Below are positions 10,278 through 20,400 of a stretch of DNA of 64,000 nt, piece by piece. The translations under genes were made by a program, and so were the position numbers. The first letter of the stretch is position 1; each line of letters starts with the position of its first letter. Source of the stretch: Trichobilharzia regenti (lineage: Eukaryota > Platyhelminthes > Trematoda > Strigeidida > Schistosomatidae); the NCBI GenBank assembly GCA_944472135.2, contig OX235263.1:23737379-23801378 (forward strand), given 5' to 3'. The notes below the pieces were generated by a model that was not told where the DNA came from, searched no databases, and saw nothing but the letters and a program-made list of their open reading frames with translations.

Positions 10278-10733
10278 GCCACCAGTAGTGCTGGTGGGCA
10301 TAGAGGCGTAGCTGTAGTAAGTCGTTTCCTTAGGGTAACCAACTATAGATGAGATGTTAGTCCTAGAAGCAGTACACACCCTGACCTATCCGACAACATT
10401 CCATAACCAGTAGTAAAGTTCACTAAATATAGACAAAACTCGAAATCCCCATAATCTGCAAATAGACCAAATGTGACTGGCATCAAGCAGTCGTTATTAT
10501 TACAGATTTGAACCAGAGAAAAATTATTCGTTATCACTTATAACTATAATACAAAGGATCATACTGACTGTGATACGCGTATCGATATCTTCCTACAATC
10601 TCCAATGACGCTATGTCATTCATGGGAGGAGTATTCATAGGATCGCATGAACTAACAACGATGATATTGTCCTACAGTCTTGGTCACTTACTTACGGTCA
10701 CAATAACCTTCAAGTATATAGAGAGGAAGATCA
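10278..10733. other. No recognised feature
   Basis: Unique-looking sequence between an RTE tail and a Perere-3-like LINE. It may include decayed 5' sequence of the downstream LINE, but no endonuclease motif could be read. Confidence 0.3.
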
Positions 10734-12808
10734 TTGGAACTCTCTGAAGGTGATTTTCAACGAAACGTGTTCAACGGTTCTAGGAAGAAAGAAGAGACAA
10801 GACAAGAATGGCTCTCAATGGACACTTGGAAGCTGAGAGAAGAGAGGAGAATGCTGAAAGAGAAAATGATTCAATGCAAAGATGGACAAGAGAAAGAGAC
10901 GCTGACCTCAACGTACACAGCACTGGAAAAAGAAGTGAAGAAGAGTGCTATGAAGGACAAAAGACAATTCTACGACAACCTGGCCACTGAAGCTGAGAAG
11001 GCAGCAGGCAAAAGGGACCTGAGGACACTATATCAGATAACCAAGTCTCTATCCGGGAAGAGATCAACACAAGTGAAACCTATAAAAGATAGCCAAGGGA
11101 ACCCAATCACCAAGGAAGAAAGATAGATTAAACAATGGGCGGATCACTTCAAAGGACTCTTGAACCTACCACCACCTGCAACCCGTCCAGAAATACCAAC
11201 AACAGCGCGTACGTAACTGCAAGTTGACACCAATCCTCCAGCGAGAGCTGAAGTCTTGAATGCAATCAGGCTTCTGAAAGCTGGAAAAGCAGCTGGACCA
11301 GATGGAATACCCCTTGAAGCACTAAAAGCGGACCCAGAGACTGCAGCAAATATGCTGACTCCATTATTGCAAAAGGTCTGGGAGGAGGGAAAGGTGCCTA
11401 CTGACTGGAGGAAAGGTACCTCGTGAAACTACCAAAGAAGGGCGACTTAGGCCTCACTCTGCAAAAACTGGCGAGAAATCATCCTCCTGTCGACACCAAG
11501 TAAAATCCTGAGTCGCATCATCCTGGAGAGAATTAAGGACGCACTGGATACAGAACTCCAACCAGAACAAGCTGGATTCAGGAAAGGCAAATCATGTTCT
11601 GACCAAATTAAAGCAACTCTACGCATCATCATCACAGAACAAAGCATGGAATGGCAATCAAACCTCTACCTCAACTTTAAAGACTTTGAGAAGGCCTTTG
11701 ACAGCGTTGACCGTGAAGTAATTTGGAAACTACTTGAGTACTACGGGGTGCCCCAAATATTCATCAAGCTTATTCAACAGCTGTACGACAATGGCACATG
11801 TCAAGTGATCCACAACGGAAAACTCAGTGAAGCGTTTGGAGTAAACCCAGGAGTCAGACAAGGGTGCTGGCTTATTATCACCAATGATATTCCTAATAGT
11901 GGTGGACTGGATTATGTCTCAGACAGTGGGAAACGAGAAGACAGGGATATCCTGGACCGACGCGAAGAACCTAGAAGACCTGGATTTCGCGGGTGATTTA
12001 TGTTTGATGTCACACAAAATCGAAGGCTTACAAGCGAAAACGGACAAACTGGTCGAAAAAACAGCCTGCGAAGACAGGACTCCAGGTGAACATGGACAAG
12101 ACGGAGGTTATGAAAATAACCAGCAACAACAACGACAGCAGCAACATCTAGCCCCAATCACCATCAACGGGAGGGATTTGAAAGAGGTTACTTCATTCAC
12201 TTATCTAGGGAACATTGTCTCAACTACACGAGGAACGGACGAGGATGCCAAATCGAGAATCGGGAAGGCGAGAAACACATTCACCAACCTGAAACAATCT
12301 AGAAATCTTTGTCACTCAGCATCAACAACAAAATTCAGTCGGATTTTCAATATAAAAAGTAAAGTCAGTTCTTCTATACGGATCAGAAACTTGGCGGGCG
12401 GGCGAGTCACAAAGAATATTTCCAACAGCCTGTTGCAGACCTTCATCAACAACTGTCTTCGCTGGATCTATACTGAAGATCAGATGGCCGACCGGAAAGA
12501 ATCACCAACAAGAAACTATGGGAACAAACAAAACAAGAACCAATCGCCCAACATATAAGCAGGAGAAAGTGGAGATGGACCGGACACTCGCTGAGGAGGC
12601 CGCTGGATGACATCGCGCGCGCGTCAGGCCATTGCTCGAGTGGGACGTCCAAGGGTGACATGGAGGATATCGTGTGAAGAGGAGTTGAAAGAGTATGGAC
12701 TAACATAGATGCAGGTGAAAAGTACAGCAGAAGACAGAAGTGGCGAGTGGAGACGTGCAGTTGAAGCCCTATGTTCCACTAGGAACCCAAGGGAACAATA
12801 ATAATAAT
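10734..12808 (+). mobile_element. Perere-3-like (second RTE-like family) LINE, degenerate
   Basis: Reverse transcriptase remnants are spread over several frames. [19 protein letters not shown] lies near 11280 and NFKDFEKAFDSVDREVIWKL at 11646-11760. GVRQGC follows near 11860, then an AGDLCLM remnant of the YADD region near 11990. TSFTYLGNIVSTTRGTDEDA lies near 12200, and the RWRWTGHTLRRPLDD-like C-terminus near 12570. In-frame stops and shifts break it. The 3' end has a short hairpin (GTTCC-acta-GGAAC, about 12775) and an AATAATAAT tail. The same family ends appear at 16.4, 22.5, 39.0, 60.7, 61.3 and 63.6 kb. Confidence 0.82.
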
Positions 12809-12829
12809 GTGCAGAAGAAATGTCTCATG

Positions 12830-13375
12830 CAGGAGATTACAGACTGAATACATTTGCGCCTTTGACAACAATTTCCAGCCACATCACCAGTTGTCTCCAA
12901 CCATTGGTTTTTATAGTTTCCACGACCCTGCCCAGGTAGTCTGCACCTTTCTGCGTGGCCTAAATTAACTGTCAAAGACTTCATGGATAGATACCAGGTT
13001 TTGGTTTAACCACCCATAACTCTTTTCTGATTGGAACTCCTACGTCAGCTAACACTTCTCATCGAGGAAGGTGGTAAAAGCCCAGCATGAGCAACAGATG
13101 TCCCAGTGACTTCGACCGATTCACCTTCACAACCTCATTCATTGACTTTCCCTCCTTACCTAACACTCAACACCTGACCTCAATATTATACCACTCTTAA
13201 CACAGAAGAGACAACACAAACATCTGTGGTCAAAGACACCAAGTCTTTTCGTATCCCTCGCTTTCACCAGTACTGACACATAGATGTAAAGAAGGACAGA
13301 AAGAACTGGTGTGCTGTACATACCTCCTTTGATAGATAATAGCAGGATACAACTTACAGTTCAACCAAGCCTAAT
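12830..13375 (-). mobile_element. RTE-like C-terminal fragment, old copy
   Basis: A minus-strand remnant of the RTE C-terminal region and 3' UTR, readable only by alignment to better copies (ACATCTGTGGTCAAAGA corresponds to the DHRCLRS region). Strongly diverged and coding-dead. Confidence 0.65.
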
Positions 13376-13755
13376 GTGAGAAGTCTGTCTGTTTTCGACA
13401 TAGAACTTTGCACATATGTGCGGCAGTTCAAGTCGCCACAATCCCTCCATGTAGCACAAAAGGCAAGAGAAGAAAGTACAAGAAAAGCATAATAGAGACA
13501 GTAAACAGAGGTGTGAGACAAAGGAAGAGTAATAACGAAGAACAAAACAGTTTCATTGGAAATAATAAGTCACAAGGAGTGGATGCATCTGCGCTAGCCA
13601 CTGAGACCGATTTTGAGCCATGCCACCAATTGTTTCCAACAATTGGTTTTAACCGTCCGGAGGACCCCAAGCAGGAAGTCTACAGTTTCCCTACGTGACT
13701 GGCTGGGTTACACTAACTGTTGTAGATTTCATTGACTGGTTCCATGTTTTGGTTT
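13376..13755 (-). mobile_element. RTE-like element, 3' part (split by an LTR element)
   Basis: Minus-strand RTE 3' tail (TCTGTCTGTTTTCGACATAG on plus), 3' UTR and ORF end. It is interrupted at 13755, immediately after GGTTT, by the LTR element at 13756-15908. The rest of the element resumes after 15908. Confidence 0.85.
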
Positions 13756-13944
13756 TGTTATGTACTGCTGCTGAGTGGTTAATAGTAGTTTTCCCCGTTG
13801 CCAAATTGTTATGTACTCGTTGCCAAATTATTGTTAAAGGAGACAGGTTCATCAAGGTGAAAATGTTCACAGACTAAGCGAGCAAACAGAAAGAGAGACC
13901 ACCATACACACACAAACATATATATATATATATGGATACATATC
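13756..13944 (-). repeat. 3' LTR of the Gypsy-like element (longer than its partner)
   Basis: Positions 13807-13944 match the 5' LTR at 15772-15908. A further 51 bp (13756-13806) contains a primer-binding-like stretch plus a new end that again finishes in GTACATAACA on the minus strand. The two LTRs therefore differ in length at the U5 end. Confidence 0.75.
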
Positions 13945-14174
13945 ACCTCCCCTTTTGAGAAGATTGATGATTAATAGGGTGTTTACCTGGGGGTTTATCT
14001 GGAACCTTTGAGCTTGTTGTTGACGTCTGTCGTTTCGTCTGCCTGTTGGGTTTGCGGCTTCGGATTCGTCCGGAATTGTCTGTCATTTTATGCTTCTTGA
14101 CTGCATTGCATAGAGAATTTAGTGGGACATCAGCCAGATGCAAACGATCGAACCAATCAAGTCCCAAAAGATTT
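13943..14174 (-). pseudogene. Protease C-terminal part and tail of the gag-protease ORF
   Basis: Continues the protease reading after the RTE insertion: LLGLDWFDRLHLADVPLN, then a lysine- and serine-rich tail ending SSQKGR. The TGA stop is formed by the first three bases of the 3' LTR, directly after the polypurine tract. The ORF thus ends at the LTR and leaves no room for a pol domain. Confidence 0.8.
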
Positions 14175-14188
14175 AAATCACTCTTGGT

Positions 14189-14450
14189 AAAAATCTATGG
14201 TTGGAAACAATTGGTGACATGGCTCAAAATCGTTCTCAGTGGCGCAGATGCATCCACTCCCTGTGACTTATGATCTTCAATGAAACTGTTTTGTATTTCT
14301 TTATTACTCCTTTGTCTCACACCTCTGCTCACTGTTTCTATTATGCTTTTCTTGTACTTTCTTCTCTTGCTTCGCGTGCTACACGGAATGTGGCGACTTG
14401 AACTTCCGCACATTTGTGCAAAGTTCTATGTCGAAAACAGACAGACAGAC
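14189..14450 (+). mobile_element. RTE-like 3' fragment inserted in the protease gene
   Basis: A plus-strand RTE 3' end (last codons, 3' UTR, CAGACAGACAGAC tail), 262 bp. It is flanked by a 14-bp target-site duplication AAATCACTCTTGGT (14175-14188 and 14451-14464). Removing it restores the protease reading TKSDLNLLGLDWF. It is the youngest of the nested insertions here. Confidence 0.9.
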
Positions 14451-15751
14451 AAATCACTCTTGGTGACGTAACAAATTCCTGTGAATTTGATATTGCGGAA
14501 GGAAACAGAACATTTGAGTTCACCAATTAGTTTGAGCCGCCCACCACAGGCGCTGACAAGAGTCTGGGAAGTATTGGTGATAGGTGGTCTGCCAATATTA
14601 TTCCAAAGTTTCTCTGATATAACAGTAATATCAGAGGCGGTATCTAGCTGCAGACGTGCATCATGACCACTCATATGAAGGTCAATATATTTCCGAATAC
14701 CTGGTGTTGTGACTTGACAGGTTGCGAGTAGACTCAATGATCTTCTTGGAGATTTAGGACCAACAGTTTGTCGAGCTTTCGCTGGATTATGATATCTGGG
14801 TTTGCGTGGCTGACAAAATCTATTTTTATGACCGATGATTTTGCACTTGCTGCAACGATGATTTTTGTATGGGCAAGACTTTACAAAGTGCCACGCGCCA
14901 CAATGCCAGCATGGTGATGGTGGGGTCTTCTTTGCAGTATTTTGTGAAGTTGGACGAGTATGTATAGATTTCCGCGGAACATTAGGAGAAGGTGGGTCAG
15001 GACTGGATGATGAGAGATTTTTGCTCTTTCGTAATGCATGAATATCAGAGCTTCTCTAAGGTGTTGATTCGACCAGGTGTGTATCTTTCTGCAAATTAAT
15101 CAGCCGTTGATATTCATCAGCTATGTCATGTAGAGTTAACTTAGGATTTTGCTCTAGCTGATTGAGCAGTCGAGTTCGGATATCTGTGAAACGAGGAGAT
15201 TGAAGACTGCATATGAGAATCAAGGCTTTGAATTGATCATCTGTTAAGGACCTGAGTCGAAATCTCTCACATTCTCGGTTGACTGTGCCAACGTGAGTAA
15301 GAAAATTATCATTTTCATTCATGGTCAGCTTGAGGAAACGATAACGTATGCTGAATAATGAGGAGTGGTCTCCAAAATGTTCACGCAGAAGCTTTATTGT
15401 ATCATCGAAACACTTGTCACGTGGTTTCTGGGGGAAAATTAGGTTGCAGTACCGTTCATATTCTGCGGGACCCAATTTACGTAATAACACTCGCACCTTC
15501 CAAGCATCGTCTTGTGAGGCAAGGTCAACTGTGAATAAATCCTCATATCGTTGATACCATGTGTCAAAAGTGACATTCGTATCTGGATTATAATTGAACT
15601 GTGAAATACTATTCACAATGCCGTCGACAGATGGTAGCATGGTATGGTTGGGATTGCTTGAAGGTGAAGCTGGACCAGTCTGTTGGTTGACGAACATTTC
15701 CATTAATTTCATTTGTCGTTCAAACAATAATTCCAATTTAGAAGGATCCAT
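14451..15751 (-). pseudogene. Gag - zinc knuckle - aspartic protease ORF with one in-frame TAG
   Basis: Starts at ATG 15751 (MDPSKLELLFERQ). A Gypsy-type Gag runs for 231 residues (FDTWYQRYEDLF, KVRVLLRKLG, DDTIKLLREHFG). A TAG at 15056-15058 follows, and the same frame then continues. After it come two zinc knuckles (CWHCGAWHFVKSC, with three residues between the second Cys and His, and a canonical CSKCKIIGHKNRFC). Next is an aspartic protease with active site LQLDTASDITVIS. The TAG may be a read-through stop or a mutation; one copy cannot tell. The protease is then cut by the RTE insertion at 14450. Confidence 0.8.
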
Positions 15752-15771
15752 AGTTTTCCCCGTCGCCAAAT

Positions 15772-15908
15772 TGTTATGTACTCGTCGCCAAATTATTGGT
15801 AAAGGAGACAGGTTCATCAAGGTGAAAATGTTCACAGACTAAGCGAGCAAACAGAAAGAGAGACCACCATACACACACAAACATATATATATATATGGAT
15901 ACATATCA
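15772..15908 (-). repeat. 5' LTR of the Gypsy-like element
   Basis: A 137-bp repeat running on the minus strand from TGATATGTATCC to GTACATAACA. It is followed by ATTTGGCGACGGGG, a primer-binding-like site, and then the Gag start. A second copy of TTTGGCGACG lies inside the LTR just before its end. Confidence 0.78.
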
Positions 15909-15913
15909 GGTTT

Positions 15914-16984
15914 GACCGCCGCTAGCTCTTTTCCAGCCTGACCCTATGTCAGCTAACATTGCCCATTGAGGAGGGCATACGTAACACATGTCCTAACCAC
16001 CTCAGTCGATGTAATTTCACAGCCTCTTCGATTGATTTCCCCTGGTTACCTAGCACTCGACCCCTAACCTCAATATTGTTCACCTTATTATACCACTTCA
16101 CATGGTTGATAGAGCGCAGGCACCTATGATCACAAACAGTTAGCCAGCCTTTTCATGTCTTCCACTCTCAATGGCCATGTCTCGCTCAGAGGCATTAAGG
16201 AGGACGGAGCGGACAGTTGAGCAGTACACACGCCCTTTGGTCAATAGTCGGATATCTCGTCTAAGCCAGAGACGGCGTAAACTGGCATATGCGAAACTAG
16301 CCGTCTGTATCCATGCTGAGATTTCGTCAGAGATCAACCCGTTGGGGCTGATGCAACTTCCCAAATAAGTGAAGCGGTCAACATGCTCTACCATTTCACT
16401 CCCTATTCCTAATCTAGGAGTCAGTGTATTCCAGTCCCGAAAGGGAGGCGGCGAGTTGGTCGTCCAAGGGTGACTTGGAGGAGGTCATGCGAGGAGGAGA
16501 TGAAAGCATGTGGACAGACCTGGAGCAGGTTGAAAAAGTTGTCAGAAAACCGAAGTCAATGGAGGTGCGCAGCTGAAGCCCTATGTTCCTCTAGGAACTA
16601 AAGGATACAATAATAATAATAATAAAATCATCTTGCATTTGGCGGGAGCGAATCGCATGCTAAACATTCGTCAGATTGCAGCTCAAGGTGTCCAGAAGAC
16701 TCTGCTCGGTTCTGTCAGCGTCCTCGCCTAGAAGGACTATATCGTCTGTATATTCTAAGTCAACGAGATTATTCCCTGGTGGCGAGTTAATCCCTGAGTC
16801 GCTGAAGTGAGTTAAGGTTAAGTCCATTAGTACGTCTATAATAAAACTGAATAGGAGTGGGGATAATGGGCATCCTTGACGGACACCACTAGTCGTCATC
16901 ACTTCAGATGATAACTCGCCGTAAGCACTCACCTGGCTGCATGAGTTCGAGTAGAGTGCCTTGATCAGTGCAATGTATTTTCTG
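15914..16984 (-). mobile_element. RTE-like element, 5' part of the split copy
   Basis: Minus-strand RTE reverse transcriptase remnants: [28 protein letters not shown] and LEYTDDIVLL (the YADD motif mutated to YTDD) at 17030-16660, and [15 protein letters not shown] at 16394-16140. It continues the 13376-13755 part across the LTR element. A Perere-3-like fragment is inserted at about 16435-16625. It stops near 16984, mid-domain, so it is 5'-truncated. Confidence 0.85.
16435..16625 (+). mobile_element. Perere-3-like 3' end inserted in RTE
   Basis: Plus-strand 3' end of the Perere-3-like family. It has the GGCGGCGAGTTGGTCGTCC region, then CCTATGTTCC-tctaGGAAC, then AATAATAATAATAA. It sits between two pieces of RTE sequence that join without it. 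Confidence 0.75.
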
Positions 16985-17184
16985 TGAGAAGTAGAATCAA
17001 CATGATTCTTCTTCACACTTACAGAGTAATAAACCATTTTAACCGCCAATTTTTTTTAAAAAATAATAGAAGGATGGATATTAAATTTCAACAGTGTATA
17101 ATAACAGTTACATATAAATGCAAACACTTCCATAAATTTGCAAAGAAAAAAGTAAACAAAAAAAGTAAATAAACAAAAAGATTG

Positions 17185-17190
17185 TTTATT
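17185..17190 (-). terminator. Candidate polyadenylation signal of the TIF1-like gene
   Basis: AATAAA on the minus strand, about 330 bases downstream of the stop codon at 17523. The stretch between is AT-rich, has no repeat family and fits a 3' UTR. Other A/T-rich variants nearby make the exact site uncertain. Confidence 0.45.
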
Positions 17191-17522
17191 TAAAAAGACA
17201 AAATGATAAAAAAGGGGATTATTATGTAGGAAACCAGCAATACCAAGTAGGTATGCAGCGTGTACAAAAAGTCACTTTTTAACCTAACACCCTTTCCATA
17301 AAGAAAACGGTATATATATACGAGACAAAACACTATTAATTACATCAATAATACACAAACAAGACAACCAATAGAGAAGTCGATATAAATTATATAATAT
17401 AACCTAAAGAGTAAATCCACAGTGCAGGCGGAGTTGTATATATTATTATTATTATTGTAACCGGGTTATACAAAAAGAAAAAAGCTGATGTCTGTGTACA
17501 CTTATCATCATCAGTGGGACTA

Positions 17523-17750
17523 CTACTCTGTTACCTCAATTTTTAGAGGAGCAGGTGATAGGGCTATTAAAGAATCCGGTGTACAAATCGGTACATCAAC
17601 AGAATAATCATTCTCTGGTTCATTGGAAGTTGTTGCCAATGGATATAGAACAGCCTCGAATTCTGGCCCATATTCATGTACAAGTGATTTTAAATGGGAT
17701 CGAAGTTGATGAGCAGCTTGTAAACTGCCTTTAGTAGAACCATAAACTAC
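17523..17750 (-). CDS. TIF1/TRIM-like protein, exon 7 (C-terminus)
   Basis: Acceptor TCCATTTTAG, then GTA GTT TAT GGT in phase 0, ending at TAG 17523-17525. It encodes VVYGSTKGSLQAAHQLRSHL... and an acidic tail. The helical AAHQLRSHLKSLVHEYG segment could be the last helix of a bromodomain-like fold whose earlier part lies in exon 6. This assignment is weaker than the RING, B-box and PHD assignments. The phase matches exon 6, and all seven exons sum to 708 codons including the stop. Confidence 0.75.
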   Translation of the reverse strand, partial: VVYGSTKGSLQAAHQLRSHLKSLVHEYGPEFEAVLYPLATTSNEPENDYSVDVPICTPDSLIALSPAPLKIEVTE

Positions 17751-17867
17751 CTAAAATGGAGATGATGATGATGATGATGAGGCAAAGTTAACTTGGTACT
17801 TAATAATTATAAATCAATAAAACAGAATAATCTGAAGGTACAATGGTATAACCAATAGGAAAAACTA

Positions 17868-18215
17868 AGGTTTCAGTTTGATTGCATAGAGGATTTCATC
17901 ATGAGCTGACACCAGTTAGAGAAACACTGGAAAACCAGCAAGGAGTACTGGACAGCTGCTTCGTCCTAGTGCTTGGGACTCTCCATCAGTACGCATCCAC
18001 CGCGGCTCGAGCCCAGGATCTTCTGGTTACAAGGCGAGCTAGCTCGTAGACCATTAAGCCACTGGGACCCGATTCAATGGCCAGACCATGAATTCTAAAT
18101 TCTGCTAATTCATGACATAGCGCAACCACTTAGCAATGTCTTCTTCGATGAGTTACTGCCCCATCTTCAACTTGATGTACCCTACTGGTCACGACTTCCC
18201 ACTAGAACCCCAGAC
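17868..18215 (-). repeat. Sm-alpha-like unit at the 3' side of PLE-B, copy 3
   Basis: Minus-strand copy with the same order as at 31655-32149: end sequence, hammerhead-like motif and tRNA-like head. Its upstream side joins PLE-B sequence directly at 18216, whereas the 32-kb copy continues into another part of its unit there. It therefore reads as the 3' terminal region of the Penelope-like element rather than as a free SINE. Confidence 0.75.
17943..18005 (-). ncRNA. Hammerhead ribozyme-like motif downstream of a PLE
   Basis: Minus strand: GTA CTGATGG (17983-17989; A9 changed to G), stem II of GTCC/GGAC with loop CAAGCACTA, GAAG for GAAA (17959-17962), minimal stem III CAGCUG and the GUC cleavage triplet. 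Two core positions deviate from consensus, so activity is doubtful. Three extra bases lie between the CTGATGA box and stem II, as in the 32-kb copy. Confidence 0.65.
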
Positions 18216-18324
18216 CGGTAGAACTCGTCAGCTGAATACTCTACATACACGCATATATATACTTTTGAAATTACATTGGGAGATATAAGACTGATAAGTA
18301 AACAAACTACATTGAATTAATCAT
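18216..18324. repeat. Left arm of PLE-B inverted repeat
   Basis: Pairs with 20077-20185 in inverted orientation over 109 bp. It lies directly next to the Sm-alpha-like unit, which continues at lower coordinates. Confidence 0.9.
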
Positions 18325-18664
18325 ACAGAAAGACACGTGCGAATGTTTTCCAGGTCATGTTCAAATAGATAAGGGGAGAGAGAGTATGAGAGATCAAAAT
18401 TAAGATAAATTGCATTACGCTTCAATTACATCACTTAGATAAACAATTAGTCACTAGGGAATATAAGGAGAATTGCAAACAGACTAATATCAATAGTAAT
18501 AGTTATAATAACAGTTTTAATAGTGTTGAAGTGAGTTAAGATAATCTTACTGATAAAGCATAGTTTTAGATTAATCAAGAATAATAATAATAATAATGGT
18601 AATAATAATAACAATAATAGTAAGAAGAAGAGGTAGAATAATAACAAGTAGAGAATAAAACGTA

Positions 18665-20078
18665 TTACCATGGTAGATTAAGAGTCACGACCATCTCCTT
18701 TTGTATACAGAGAGCTGGTTTGTAAATTCGAATTGCACAAGCCTCTGCAATTGCAAGCATCTTCTTGTTTCTTTGTTTGCTGACAATGGTAAATATCTTG
18801 ACTGCGTCAATATCATGTCCATAATCTACAAGGTGTTTTGTTATTGAGGATTTTGGCACTTTGAACTCAGCTGTTTTCAACCATTTTGGCAAATGCTCCA
18901 TCATGCGAGTAGACAATCGCCTTTCTGTACGACCTATGTATTTGCTGCCACAAACACTCAAATTGATATATGAAGTTTGAAGTGTCGAGGATTGGCGACT
19001 GGTCTTTCCCAGATTGTTGAAGCACTCGCGTGGTGGTGTTAAGGATAACAAGTTTTGCAGCATAATAAGTTCTCTTGATGGCTTTGTCGAGTCTTCGTTT
19101 CATTACTTCTTGTACGTCATCTCCTTTGAACGGCAAATTGATATAAACAGGTTTATTTGGAACTGTTTGAATTGTTTTGCAAGGGGTAGTTTCTTTAGAG
19201 TATTTATTAATGAACTTCTCAGGATATCCATTCTTACATAAAATATCCTTCAGAGATTTTATTTCCTGTTCAATAGTACTGTCAGAACAAATTTTCCGTG
19301 CTCTATTGAACAGTGTTCTGACTAGGTTCTTTTTGTACTGGATTGGGACAAAGCTCTTGAAATGCATGTACTGTCCTGTCCATGAAGACTTTCTAAATAT
19401 AGATCTTTCGATTGTGCTATCATTCATTTTGGCTAGAAAAACGTCTAGGAATTTCATAGTATCGTTTTCCTCGTGTTCTACTGTGAAATTGAGATTTGGA
19501 TGGCATGAATTGAATTTTATCAACATGTCTTCCGCTTTTGATCTGCTTTCGCAGACAATAAAAATGTCATCAACATATCTTAAGTATGCATTTGTTTCTT
19601 GTATATGTTGCTGCAAAGCACCGGTTTCTAGGCGTGACAAGAATATGTCGGCGAAAAGTGGTCCCAAAGGGCTTCCCATTGTGACACCATCAACTTGACG
19701 GAACAGACGCCCGTTGAATTGGAATTGGACATTTTTAGTACATAAAAGTAGTAATTTCCTCAATTCCGATGTTGGAATGGGTATGTCTTCAGCTTCTTTA
19801 CATATGAAGTTGATAGTCTCAACAACTGGCACATTTGTGAAAAGGGAGGTAACATCGAAAGAGACCAAATGCTTATCGGATACATTGAAATCTTTGATTT
19901 GATTGACAAATTGAAATGAATCAGAGACTATATGTGTTCCGAAACGTTTCAACAATGGCTGCAACAGTTCACATAACCACTGTGCTAGTCTGTGGTACGG
20001 TGAGTTTATCATAGAGAGTATGGGTCTTAACGGCGCCCCTGGTTTGTGTATTTTTACGCATCCGTATAGTTTCTGCAT
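18665..20078 (-). pseudogene. PLE reverse transcriptase + GIY-YIG endonuclease, frameshifted
   Basis: From 20078 the frame reads a Penelope-type RT: YGCVKIHKPGAPLRPILS, FDVTSLFTNVP (motif A), VDGVTMGSPLGPLFAD (motif B), YLRYVDDIFIVCES (motif C, DD intact) and MKFLDVFLAKMN. The linker follows, then a GIY-YIG domain. Near 18952-18957 a GT pair is missing compared with the copy at 36.1 kb, and the frame shifts. In the other frame the domain continues as VCGSKYIGRTERRLSTRMMEH to the C-terminal KPALCIQKEM and NLPW. The N-terminus is truncated. Apart from these two defects the motifs are well preserved, so this is a young copy. Confidence 0.88.
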
Positions 20079-20185
20079 GATTAATTCAATGTAGTTTGTT
20101 TACTTATCAGTCTTATATCTCCCAATGTAATTTCAAAAGTATATATATCCGTGTATGTAGAGTATTCAGCTGACGAGTTCTACCG
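20077..20185. repeat. Right arm of PLE-B inverted repeat
   Basis: Inverted copy of 18216-18324. It abuts the first codon of the truncated PLE ORF (MQKLYGCVKI). Confidence 0.9.
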
Positions 20186-20224
20186 AAATTTGATGAATTC
20201 ATTAAATCCTGCTTTATTAACCTT

Positions 20225-20400
20225 TATTGCTTGTTATAAAAGCTCAGGTTAATCAGAGTTGCATTACCACTGAACTATTCAGGCTCGTGATTAACCTCCA
20301 GTAGGGGCTGTAATGGATAAATTGATTGGACACTGAGCAGTAAATTGGTACAATATGGCCCCAAGACGATGGACCACATAATAATAATAAACAATAAAAT
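20225..20400 (-). repeat. SINE3: tRNA-like repeat, copy 1 (partial)
   Basis: The minus strand carries GAATAGTTCAGTGGTAATGC, an A-box-like stretch, plus a body segment (TGTCCAATCAA...TATCCATTA) shared with 34.2-34.86 kb, and an AT-rich ATTATTATTATG end. The B box is not clear in this copy. Confidence 0.5.

Larger units (their letters stand above)
13756..15908 (-). mobile_element. Small Gypsy-like LTR element encoding only Gag and protease
   Basis: Bounded by TG...CA ends and flanked by a 5-bp duplication (GGTTT at 13751-13755 and 15909-15913), with an RTE element as target. Minus-strand order: 5' LTR (15772-15908), a primer-binding-like TTGGCGACGGGG, Gag starting at 15751, two zinc knuckles, an aspartic protease, a polypurine tract (AAAAGGGGAGG) and the 3' LTR. 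There is no reverse transcriptase, RNase H or integrase, so it must be mobilised in trans by a relative. An RTE fragment (14189-14450) interrupts the protease. Confidence 0.85.
18216..20185 (-). mobile_element. Penelope-like element PLE-B with inverted terminal arms
   Basis: A PLE bounded by a 109-bp inverted repeat (18216-18324 and 20077-20185) with one mismatch noted (GCATATAT against GGATATAT). The minus-strand ORF is cut at its 5' end exactly where the right arm begins. Such an inverted extra copy of the terminal sequence at the truncated end is typical of Penelope insertions. Between ORF and left arm, 18325-18664 is A/T-rich with AAT-type microsatellites. The element sits in intron 6 of the TIF1-like gene, in the same orientation as the gene. 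Confidence 0.88.

Noticed and set aside
20160..20195. CTGACGA...CGAAAT in the right arm of PLE-B, a possible minimal hammerhead
   Set aside because: Stem II would be a single pair, no cleavage triplet with stem I partner follows, and the left arm copy lacks the GAAA.
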